Shown in pieces: positions 11,760 through 21,168 of a stretch of DNA of 64,000 nt. A program made the translations under genes and the position numbers. The DNA comes from Pyrrhoderma lamaoense (taxonomy: Eukaryota > Basidiomycota > Agaricomycetes > Hymenochaetales > Hymenochaetaceae). Positions within the stretch are counted from its first letter, which is position 1; each line of letters begins with the position of its first letter. Location: the NCBI GenBank assembly GCA_002794735.1, contig NBAZ01000028.1:1-64000 (forward strand). The letters run 5' to 3'. The notes beneath the pieces are model-generated. The model was not told where the DNA came from, searched no databases, and saw only the letters and a list, made by a program, of their open reading frames with translations.

Positions 11760-13834
11760 ATGCAAAAGTTCAAGAGGACACCCCACTAGAGTTGGAGTGA
11801 TACAGGTGTTAATCCTTAGGTTCATAAGTATAGTTCCTGTTCATCTATCTATCAATCATACAATGCGAAACTTAGCACATGTAATTGTATGGTATTCAGA
11901 TTTCTGTAATGATGAGATAATGTGTCGCGTGGCAGTTTTATAATTAATATCATTCTTAGAGACGCGAAAGTACTGAATCATAGCGGCTATAACCTTACTT
12001 TTCAGGTAGGGTTAAAAATATTTCTTTTTGTCCTTAACTACGCCAGCATGCAAGCAGATAAGAGCATATAAGTCTTCGTACTATTCCAAAGATGGGGTAT
12101 GCTATAGATGAACTCCCAACGGTATCTTAACTACACCCTATCAATAGCTCGCTTGTTTGAGCTGCTTGCAGACAGTAATCAATCAACATCATTATGCATG
12201 GGAAATATCCAGAGCTCGGGCACCCCGGAGAAGTGGCCTACAACAACGGAGATAGATAATCAACATGGCATACTATACTTTTGCAAATCAGTATCTCAGC
12301 CGCTTTCCATAGATCTAATACATTACTGTTTTTTGAATTGTAAGCACAAATCCATCTATCTTTCTCGAATTTAACTCAGATTCCCATACTTCACATTTAA
12401 GCCTTTGCTTATATATGAGGCTCCTACCCTATTTTGATACTCTCAAGCCTACGCTATCACCTACTCGCCATTTCTTTCGGAATGCCTTCTCTGGAAAATT
12501 ACGTATGTATAAAGAGCTAAAGCCTAGAGTTTCTTGTATCATGATTATTATTACACAGTGATGATGTAAAAAGATACAATATTGCATGTGTAACGGGACC
12601 ATCACAATCATCTGCGCACAGAAATTTTCAATTATTCGGGGCGTGTAATTTGCCGAGCGTGTTACGGGGATGCTATGACTATACCAGCACAGCTCACAGT
12701 TCTTCGCTTTATTCACCCCCATTTGTTCTTAAGTTACACTATAACTTCAAGTAAAACTTGAATCTCAGTGCGTACTTTCGTTAAGCATTGAGAAAAACTA
12801 AGAGAAAGTAGCAGTTAAAGCTATGAAGATACCATAGTAGGTTTTCTTTGATAACACCCCTTTTCATTATAATCATCATCACTATTTATACAGTACTTAA
12901 TCATTTGAGGCATATACTAAGATCAGAAAAGAAACTCAATAAAAATAATATTTACTTGGGTTCAACACCTTCAATATATTGATCGAGTGATATATCAGGG
13001 TGTGAATTTGAAAATCGTTGAAAGTCGTTAAAGGGACGTGTGTTACGGTTTCCTTAAAACTAAGGGATCAGCGTGATCTGCAACCTTAGTAATAGAGGTT
13101 CGATAGCCCAGATAAAGCAACTCTAATCCTTTCGCCAAAAGGGGTGGGCTAGCAGTGTGCTGAGTAGTTGATCAGACTAAATAGACACCTAGTCCGGTTA
13201 AAGCTAATGAGCAGTTGGTGCTTCTTCAAGGTAGGGGGTCTCGAAGTCGTCGTGCCAAGTGCCAAGGACACTACAAGTAGATTGTGACAAAGAGGTAATC
13301 ACGCGAGGTGTCGACCAAGGTATTGATTCAACCTAAACAATGCCGATGCAATAACTCGTAGTACAATAATGTGGTCCTTCTTGGAGAGTATAGAAGTAGT
13401 CTCCTTACTGTACAGCGATAGAGAACAAGTAACAATGTTAGAGAAAGCTAGATGTTCTACCACAATACAGATACTCTCAAAGCAACACCTTTGCCAGCTA
13501 ACGACAATCTTGACTGAGCGCAGGTATTGTACTTCAAGTGTAATTGTAACTTGTTACTGTTTTACGGCTAGAAGTAAACTTATTACCAGATGATGGCTAT
13601 AAGTGAGTCTGAACAATCTACTCTACGATGTCCAAAAGTCCTGCTTTTATAGCCTTCATCAACACCCATTATGCCATGGGTATTCCTTTATCCTAACCAT
13701 AACCTTAAGGGCACTTGCTCCACAAGTCCCTGAAGACCCTGTGTATCCCACACATGTCTGAACCCTTAACGTCCCTGCTCCGCAGTCCATACGATCGTAT
13801 TACTCCCTGAGACCCTGAGACCCTTAGATCTGAT
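11760..13834. other. long stretch without a supportable gene
   Basis: About 2 kb. It probably contains the first exon and promoter of DUF6534 gene A near 11760-11960. Short open frames (e.g. 12108-12374 plus, 12429-12722 minus, 13369-13593 plus) have no recognisable motif and no paralog in the window. From about 13640 to 13830 the DNA is richer in GC and has many CCCTGA/CCCTTA steps, continuous in style with the orphan gene that follows. Confidence 0.4.
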
Positions 13835-14680
13835 CTAGAGAGATTCCCAATCTCCTGTTCCTGAATTAGGGTCCACTGCCCTGAACCCTAGATAACCCCA
13901 ATTGTGGCTGAACCATGTTGTGCGTTCACTCCACAAAGACCCTGAATGGTCCGTGCCGACCCAGCAGGCCACACGTTGTTCGGCATTGAAGTATTGGTGA
14001 TATCCCCACCGTATGTATCCAGGCACATCGATTAACTTGAAGTGATCGTAGACTTTCCTTGGTAGCTGATGGAGTAAGAGTATTCCCCACTCTGGGGGGT
14101 CCTTTGGTATCACTTGATAGTGAACCACACTACTGCTGCACTGTTCTTCGTGCTGGTGTCCCGTATGCTCCATATTCGTTAGGACTACAATCCTGACTTG
14201 ACCCCAGACCTTTTCTTTCCTTCTTAACTCCAAGAATGTAACATAGTGAAAGGTCCATACATCTTGCTCCCAGTGAGGGAATTCTCGGATAGAATCGTCT
14301 GTCCAGTACTTCTGTACTTGTACTGTAAACTCGGTAGCATCCACTCCCATTTCGAAGAGAGTTGTCCAAGTGATCCTGTAGAGGTCCAATTGTAACGAAT
14401 AAGTCTTCTTGCAATTAATACACCCTACCCTGGTCTGGTACCAGGGGACTCGTTCCACCTGACTGTGTACTTGAGATTCGCTAGTTCGTTCTGCTTCATG
14501 TACTGCTATACGAACACCTACGTCTCCTGTAGGATTTGGTAAGGTCCTAGTTTCTGACCTTTGCCGTGATTCTATCCAACCACGGACTTGATCCAGCAAT
14601 GGCTCTGCTGGCTGCGCATGTAGTCGTTCAAACACCGCAGGCCTTTCTTCATCTTGAGAGAGGACTTCCCTGTGTGACAT
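13835..14680 (-). CDS. orphan protein of unknown function, 281 residues
   Basis: Single uninterrupted minus-strand frame, ATG at 14680. I do not recognise the family. The N-terminal ~90 residues are polar and charged (ERLHAQPAEP, RQRSETRTLPN). Then comes one CXXC pair (VGCINCKK), and the rest is rich in aromatic residues (W, Y, F) spread evenly, e.g. WEQDVWTFHYVTF, VPGYIRWGYHQYF, SHNWGYLGF. No signal peptide or membrane helix is evident. Its GC content is visibly higher than the AT-rich neighbourhood and, unlike the host genes around it, it has no intron, so it may be the coding part of an undescribed mobile element. It could also be a fast-evolving host orphan. Confidence 0.55.
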   Translation of the reverse strand: MSHREVLSQDEERPAVFERLHAQPAEPLLDQVRGWIESRQRSETRTLPNPTGDVGVRIAVHEAERTSESQVHSQVERVPWYQTRVGCINCKKTYSLQLDLYRITWTTLFEMGVDATEFTVQVQKYWTDDSIREFPHWEQDVWTFHYVTFLELRRKEKVWGQVRIVVLTNMEHTGHQHEEQCSSSVVHYQVIPKDPPEWGILLLHQLPRKVYDHFKLIDVPGYIRWGYHQYFNAEQRVACWVGTDHSGSLWSERTTWFSHNWGYLGFRAVDPNSGTGDWESL

Positions 14681-15135
14681 GGCTGAGTTTGCTATTGTTC
14701 ATAATAGGCAGGATTTGCAGCTTCCTATATTTGGTTTGTGTTTGATCTCCAACCTAGCCGATGATCCGTGAATCTTCAAACCTCCAATCCCGTAACAACG
14801 TGATAGGAGCCGTAAAAACTTTAGCACCCTCCTGTAACAAGCTCAAAGCACCGATATTACCACAAAGATAGCTGCTGGGGAAATTCAGGCTTTTGTCACT
14901 CTGGTTAACGATGTAAGCTCTTATTTTGTACTGGCATAGGCCTTACTTCAACTTCTAATATTCACTCATGAAGTGGGCAGTTCTTTTCATGTTTTGCATG
15001 TGTGTATCAAGTTTATACCATTTTTTAGTTATGAGTTCATAATTCCCTTCAACATTTTTCTAAAGTGTAACATCAATGTGAGTGAGAAACAGTCTTGAAT
15101 ACGTTCATAGGTATAATCAAGCTATATTTTCAAAG
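14681..15135. other. intergenic, includes unresolved 5' exon of DUF6534 gene B
   Basis: Between the orphan gene and the first clear exon of the DUF6534 gene B. A possible upstream exon ends near 15077 before a GTGAGT donor (matching the place where gene A has its exon ending at 11693), but the frame that would join correctly meets a TAA, so the 5' end of gene B is either differently built or damaged. Confidence 0.35.
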
Positions 15136-16324
15136 ATTATGGGGAGGTGGAACCGTCCAGCTTTACTTTTATCTCGATGTAAGCATTAAGAAGGTTTTAT
15201 GATAATAAAAATCTAATGGTCTATCCAAAAAACCATAGAGTTTCTGGAATATCAACTCGATCTATCTGAAAGTTTTTGTATCATTTATATGGCTTCTTGA
15301 TACTGTACATCAAGTTCTCTATGTAAACGGTATCTATGATATATTTGTCAGTAAATTTGGAGATTTTATAAATCTTACGAAAAACTCTGGGTTCGTCCCC
15401 AAATGTTACCTTGAACTCTATCTGACAACTCATACAGGCAAATCATTGAAACAAGTATTTTCTGTGCTGTGATCAGCTTGCTCACACAAGCGTACTACTT
15501 GAAGAGGATATGGATCTGTATGTTTGTTGTGCTCTACCAATATATCTGAATCAGAGCTAACATTTTGCTCCTTATGCCGTAAGTGAGCAAATGTAGTCAC
15601 TGGGTCATAGCTATATGCACTACTCTCTCCCTCGCCCAGTTTATCTCTTTGGTTTATTACATTAGCAAAATAATAAAGAGTGCGGATGTGATCGAGCTGA
15701 CTAGCATCACAAATGTAAACACCGCTCGGATCGCTACAACACTTGGCGCGGTAGCTACTACTTTTTGTGCAGTACTACTTGCTTTTCTCATGAGGCGCAA
15801 CCAAACGAGAGATCAGGAAAAAGAGTCCATAGCTCACAAAGCTATAATTTACATAATTAGCACTGGGTTTTTGGCGGGACTATGCCAGATAGTTGGATTT
15901 GTATCAGCATTTGCACTTCCAAAAACGTTTTGGTATTTCGCACCGAATCTCACACTTCCGAAGAGTACGCATTATCATTAGAGGCTAGTTGCTCCCTACT
16001 GACTTTGAGTTTCCAGTATACTTGAACTCGATACTAGCATTGTATGTGTTGCAATGTTATGACTTTCTGGCTGACTGAGATGCTTTGTATTTTTCCAGGT
16101 TGAATTATCGCGAGAGCTTTAGGCGGGTGAGCAATCAGCTATCTACTCAAGTCGTGACGCCTCCAACGGCTTTTCCGGTCTCAAATATTTCGAGCTCGTT
16201 AAATCATCATCAAGGCTGTAGTGAAATAATCAGAAATGTATATCTTACTACCAAGCTCTTATATTTTCGTGCAACTTATCACCTCATACCTATAGGTTTT
16301 GACCTGTTCAAGCGAAGCGATTGA
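15136..16324 (+). CDS. DUF6534-family seven-helix membrane protein B (5' exon unresolved)
   Basis: Exons 15136-15178, 15239-15390, 15438-15517, 15584-15964, 25-nt microexon 16017-16041, 16099-16324 (TGA). The translation follows the family order: LWGGGTVQLYFYLD, SFWNINSIYLKVFVSF, WLLDTVHQVLYVNG, QAYYLKRIWILS, a helix pair (HWVIAICTTLSLAQFIS), STGFLAGLCQIVGF, WYFAPNLTLPK, microexon IYLNSILAL, then LNYRESFRR and a polar tail. It parallels gene A exon for exon but has one extra intron, splitting the segment that gene A keeps whole. The two genes are ~35-40% alike by eye, so they are old paralogs. They face each other across the orphan gene. Function unknown; a membrane receptor-like role is only a guess. 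Confidence 0.75.
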
Positions 16325-16962
16325 GATGGGAAAGATGGACACTCGTAAAGTAGACAGTGAAGACTTTTTACATATATACTAAGCTCAATCTTTACTAGTT
16401 TGGAAATTGGATAGACATATATATATACCTGAGCTAGTAGTTCCTTGGAGTTTTCTCACCTGGAGATTCCAGCCAATTATATGTTCTCAAGTATTCTTAC
16501 TGTCCGATCAATTATATTGTATGTAGAAAAAAGTTGTTTCAATATCAGAAATTTGAACCTTGGTTAGTGGGTTCAAGTTATTGGTATGAATATGCCTCTA
16601 CTATACTAGGAGCACGTAAAAAAGGTGTTCCTGAATTTAGGCTCATAGCTTCTTTGTACTAGATAATCAGCTTGTAGCTTACAGGCTAAAGAAGAATAGG
16701 GCTCGATTTTCATCAGCATAACTTGTACTTTGGAATTGACATGTATCGATATTCAAGCTATACTTCTATCAACATACGCTTCAAAACAATAAGGGACTGG
16801 GCTTGATTAAATTAGACACAACGTAGTGACTTCTACTAGTAAGCCACGGAGTCCATGAGCACAGTACCTGTTAGTGATCTGTATAGTATCCATCAAGGGC
16901 ATTCGTCCCCACCCAAATAGCTAGTAAATGGAGAAAATAGCGGCAAGAGACTGTGGTGACAA

Positions 16963-17690
16963 TGTAGGACCAGCTAAGTGTTTGGCCGGTCGTAGTGCAT
17001 TTATAATGCACTTTCTAACTCACCCGAGAAGTCCATTGCTACTACTCGGCCGCGCACCTCGTTCATTTCTCTTACTATTTAGCTTCACTTTCTACTCTTA
17101 CTCGAGGGTAGGGTTCGTTCATACGACCCCCTCGTTTCTGATAGCTTAAACCCTTCGTCCAGTGGCATATAGCCACCTGGACACCATGCTTTCCTTATTA
17201 TCTAACCTTTATCTCGCGTTTTGCTATATAAGCCTCCAGACTTGAGGCCGTAGTGAATCAGTGAATTCCTAGCTACTCCTCTCGGTCGCTATCTTTCTAC
17301 CCCCCCCCCCCCGAGTAGCTCTCTAATAGTCGCCTGTAATCTTTATCTACTTCTCTGCTGCTTTATTAGGCTGCCCGGGCGCGCTTGTAACGCTCTGACC
17401 GTACTGCAAGTCGTCCGGGCGGACTGAAATACATACACTTTTACCTCAAACTACAGCCTCGGTTGGGGCTCTGTTCTATACGTTTCTACTACTTTTACTG
17501 GTCTGTGAGGTCTCGGCTTGCACCAAGGTCTCTATCAGTCTCTACGGTCCGACCGAGGTCGAGTATCTCGCTACTTAGCCCTCAAATCTTAGCCTGAGCA
17601 TTGTGTCTGGTGTAGGCAGACTCTAAACCCCACGTCCTCGCCACTAAATACAACACCAAGGTCAAAATCTGACTAAAAGTTTAGTTTTCA
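16963..17690 (+). repeat. solo LTR of an LTR retrotransposon
   Basis: 728 bp starting TGTAGGACCAGC and ending AGTTTAGTTTTCA, i.e. TG...CA ends, flanked by a perfect 4-bp target duplication ACAA (16959-16962 and 17691-17694). It contains a TATA-type promoter (GCTATATAAGCC near 17220-17235) and a C14 tract near 17300. Near-identical copies are at 38353, 38778 (inverted) and 57844. No internal region or second LTR is adjacent, so it is the product of LTR-LTR recombination. A short frame across it is not a gene. Confidence 0.93.
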
Positions 17691-17694
17691 ACAA

Positions 17695-18249
17695 CAGTGC
17701 CAGAAAGACTGTAATTTCTGTTATTTCTGCTCAGGATGAGAGAGAGATCAAAGCACATACAGAATACCGAGATAGAATAAGGATGGCTATAGTAGAGCGC
17801 CATTAGAATGTATATTGACCGAAGCTAACAAAATAATACTCGCTGGTGCTATATCAGTGAATATGAGGTTCAGTATCCGCAGGGCTATGAGTTTATAATG
17901 TATTTTTAATCTTGAATCTCGCTTTATCGCTGATATAGTTCTCCTCACCTATTATACACTAGAGGCGTAGCATGTTAAAAACATTAAATACTCTTAAATG
18001 TATTCCGCAAGGGTCTTACCATGAAAAATAGAAGTCCATTTCGATACAGAACTCTGGTGAGGCCTGTGCTGACCAACCTTGGAGTAGATAGACCATGCAT
18101 GACAAGTGAGAACAATGCAATTATATCAAAGACAAGCTAAGAGAATATTCAGTCATATACTTCTCTTTTTTCCACTTTTAAGAAAAAGAGTGTACTTACT
18201 GCGGGGAGGATGGCTCCCTTGATGAGCCGCTGGGCATCACCAGTAAGAC
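17695..18249. other. intergenic stretch, no gene seen
   Basis: About 550 bp after the solo LTR. AT-rich; the minus-strand membrane-protein gene that follows may have its 3' exons here (conserved-looking splice sites near 18010-18200), but I could not join them with confidence. Confidence 0.35.
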
Positions 18250-19035
18250 ATGCTCGTATGTCATATGCCATAAATGACACATATGTAAACAAATCTTTCG
18301 ACATCATTAGTTAAGTATAACAAGCGCATACTGAGTTGGAGTGACAGACTTTTGGCTTTCATCATCCACGTAAAAGCAAATGCCCATATAACAAATGTAG
18401 ACAGAAGGTATAATACACTTAATACTTGAGAACTAAGCTTCTGTAAATCCCACATAGTATGAAGTCGATACATGACTATAGCTTTGATTGAAAGACGTTA
18501 GCGTGTGATAAGAAATAAATTATACCTCACGTAATACCGGAGCCCAAAACTTCGTTAACAATATAGATGCATATGGCAAATGAGACTAATCCCCTACACC
18601 TACATAGGACCACAGATACTAGATGCTGAGCTTAGTTTGTACTGAAAAGCTGATTATCATCTTACTACGAGAAAAAAATTAGAAACCTCATATACGGGTA
18701 CTATCTTAGAGTCATATCCTAGATGTATATTTACCCATTCTGTGCCGATATCAATGGGAGGAAATAAGGCTGAGAAGATTATAGTTAGTGACTCGTTACC
18801 CTAGCTGAGTGATAACCTTACAGAACAAGGCTACGGAGCACACAACAATCATTATATACCTTGCAAAAAGGTACAATAGTCTCATCGCGTTCATTGTGAC
18901 CTCGCCCCTTTTCCACGACAAAAGTCTTTTCCATACATGCCTCTGTTCGTCATTGATACAAAGCAATGTGTCGTACAGGAGAAGAGATGTCCCTGAGCCT
19001 ATCAACGTACTTAGAGGAGCTGTAGCAATGTGATT
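18250..19035 (-). CDS. DUF6533-type membrane protein, fragmentary or multi-intron
   Basis: The first recognisable exon (about 19030-18830, minus) encodes GSGTSLLLYDTLLCINDEQ, then HVWKRLLSWKRG and LLYLFARYIM, which is the DUF6533 signature of Agaricomycete seven-helix proteins (YD.LL...DE....WKR.W...). Another hydrophobic exon at 18473-18261 (SVLYLLSTFVIWAFAF) would be a later pair of helices. Between them are short candidate exons near 18745-18790 and 18600-18660, with GTAAAT/GTAGGT donors. I could not build one uninterrupted reading frame through all of them, so it may be damaged. With the two DUF6534 genes it makes a small cluster of orphan membrane proteins between the MFS inverted repeat arms. 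Confidence 0.5.
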
Positions 19036-19370
19036 TAATGAATACTTGGCTTACACAATATGTAGTGCATTGTTAGGATCTGTATTGATCTGCTTGTATA
19101 AGCAAGGGGATAATACGACTAAGCGTACTTATATAAGATGCCCTTGTACTTAGTATCACAGTGTTCAAAACAGAAACGACTTGTAGGCCAGATATACTGA
19201 CAGTTGATAGTAATGTATCAGATGTAGACAGATTAGCTGTCTTTGGGTTTGTGACAAGATTGATTTCAATGAGGAGATCTTGGTCAAAATCGACCTCCTT
19301 ATATACATCTACTACATGTGAACTAACTACCCGTTTAATCATAAAGAAATACTATTATTATATCTAATTT
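19036..19370. other. intergenic stretch, no gene seen
   Basis: Short frames occur on both strands with no family resemblance. Probably the promoter side of the minus-strand DUF6533-type gene. Confidence 0.35.
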
Positions 19371-19468
19371 GTGGCACTTAGTGTGGCACCAATGTGGCAC
19401 CTAGTGTGGCACCATTGTGGCACCATTGTTTGTGGCACCGTATCCATGTCTACAGCAATTTGTGGCAC
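19371..19468. repeat. cluster of seven GTGGCAC short repeats
   Basis: Within 98 bp the heptamer GTGGCAC occurs seven times, mostly as TGTGGCACC and spaced 10-18 bp apart, with two copies flanked by ATTTGTGGCACTxx at the two edges. Dense short subterminal repeats like this are typical of transposon ends or of protein-binding arrays. The orphan frame 19662-20483 lies right beside it. Confidence 0.8.
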
Positions 19469-19661
19469 TAGTTAAAGTGTCTAATTCGTCCTTCATCCAA
19501 AAGCATTAAGCTTGTTATATTGTTTATAACTGTTTCTGTTGCCGCGTCCATTATTACAATCACCTGACTCGTGAATTACCATATTCGTATCGTGAGAATT
19601 TATTTGACCGGCGCATCTGCTCCCAGCGTGGGAATATCTTCTTAGCCCAGCCTCGGGCTTG

Positions 19662-20483
19662 CTAAGAGGAATGGCTAGTCCGCCATTCATACTGTGGATG
19701 GTCTGACGCTATGCTAGTTCTAGCATGGGCTGATGGATTGTTTCTGTCCCATTCTTCTCTTGGGAGAATAGTATTGATGTGTGGTAGTATAGGGCGTTCC
19801 CTATTAGGCATGACTGGTAATGGAGGGCTTTCTCGTTGTGGTATTACCGGAGGTGTAACTGGTTGAGCTCTGTTAAGAGTGATCCAATCTACTCTCTCGA
19901 ATCCTGGACGAGGAGTTTTATTATAAGTTTCATATATCATTCCTCTCCACAGTGTGTGCATTCGCATTGCAAAGTGATTTGTCTCCTTTTCATCTATAGT
20001 CATTATGCCTGGTCCTCGTAGTGCAAAGCTTTCGTCTGTAGCTCTGATTACAGATATACGAATTGCTTCCTTGATTTCTTCTGAAGCTTGCTTGTGTAGT
20101 ATAACACATATTGAGGATGCTACTAGAATTGGTTCTCCATGATTCCTAGCATCTAGCATTGCTTCGGAGCGAACTTGTAGTTCAGGTTGATCGGGGTATA
20201 TGCCTTTGAATGGTTCTTCTAACCAAAGGTGGTTCTGTACCCTTGTTATGTTATGCAAGGTGGTATCGTACGGATAATTGTTTGTATGCATATCAAACCA
20301 TCCGTAGTTATTATAGTACCTCCAATCTTCCTTCTGGGTCTTGATTAAGGCCTTAGTTATTCGTATGGCCATATTGTTACATATCTCTTCCATCTCCTGT
20401 ATAGTTCTATAACAGGTATGGCATATGTTCTGGGGTCTGTCCTGGCTAGTTGATGAGCCTCGTGTGACCTCGTTATTAGACAT
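19662..20483 (-). CDS. orphan protein of unknown function, 273 residues
   Basis: Single minus-strand frame, ATG at 20483, no intron. I do not recognise a family. There is an N-terminal CXXC (NICHTCYRTIQEMEE) beginning a helix, a middle region with many aromatic and charged residues (KEDWRYYNNYGWFDMHTNN), a helical part (ASSICVILHKQASEEIKEAI) and a proline-rich C-terminal ~70 residues (QPVTPPVIPQRESPPLP). That layout of a folded part followed by a proline-rich tail resembles Gag-like or regulatory proteins, but nothing decisive is visible. The GTGGCAC cluster lies ~190 bp beyond its 3' end, so it might belong to a mobile element. Confidence 0.5.
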   Translation of the reverse strand: MSNNEVTRGSSTSQDRPQNICHTCYRTIQEMEEICNNMAIRITKALIKTQKEDWRYYNNYGWFDMHTNNYPYDTTLHNITRVQNHLWLEEPFKGIYPDQPELQVRSEAMLDARNHGEPILVASSICVILHKQASEEIKEAIRISVIRATDESFALRGPGIMTIDEKETNHFAMRMHTLWRGMIYETYNKTPRPGFERVDWITLNRAQPVTPPVIPQRESPPLPVMPNRERPILPHINTILPREEWDRNNPSAHARTSIASDHPQYEWRTSHSS

Positions 20484-21168
20484 GATGTAAGCGCTTTATA
20501 ATCGTTATTGGTAAGCCTAAAGTTTGGAAATCCTAACATGCATCACATATAGATGACTGAGAGCAGTTGGCAAGCTTTCACCCTTGGTATCAAACCTTCC
20601 ACTTTCTGACATACTTAAGAGTGACCAATGGTAAGAAGAGTTAATAGAAGACACTGATATGAGAAAGTATGGTATAGACGTACATTTTGGCGGTAGACCA
20701 AAGAGCTTGAAGCATGTAGGAGTAAAGTTGTAATGTTTGAAGTGATATCAAATGATATCGCTTATGCATATTAGCGAGGCTACGCACTATGCTACCTTCC
20801 GAGACAAGAACAATCCTAAATCAGCATAAGAAGAGTCCTTGAGCTGTGAATCATGTTTTAGCTAAGCAAATCTTTAAACCTAGATAAAGCATGGCTGATG
20901 AATAAATTTTTCATATACCAATACTGATAGAAATCGCAAATTTTGATGATCTGGATCGGAGCTTATAGACTAAGGAATATAGTACCATAACTCTCTGCTT
21001 GATAGAGCACCCCGAACAGTATCAAGGGTCAAAGCGGAGGCTTTACACGCCACTGTTTGAGCTGATTGCGCTTATAGGTGCAATATTACTGTGTGGCACA
21101 AGGCCAATATAGAGAATCATGATTATGATAGGAACTTTGTTATCAGCTATACATTTCAAAGTATATCT
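20484..21168. other. intergenic stretch up to the right inverted-repeat arm
   Basis: About 690 bp, AT-rich, no gene or repeat recognised. It carries the promoter side of the minus-strand orphan gene. Confidence 0.4.

Noticed and set aside
13080..13140. tRNA-like GGTTCGA box near 13100
   Set aside because: I could not fold an acceptor stem, D arm or anticodon arm around it, so the match is by chance.
16928..17149. Open frame over the LTR with hydrophobic stretch (and similar frames at 38372-38635 and 39257-39574)
   Set aside because: The same frames appear in several LTR copies, including one in reverse orientation, and are explained by repeat identity; they lie in the promoter part of a solo LTR.
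19370..19470. GTGGCAC cluster as a CRISPR array
   Set aside because: Units are only 7-9 bp with irregular spacing, and the DNA is eukaryotic.
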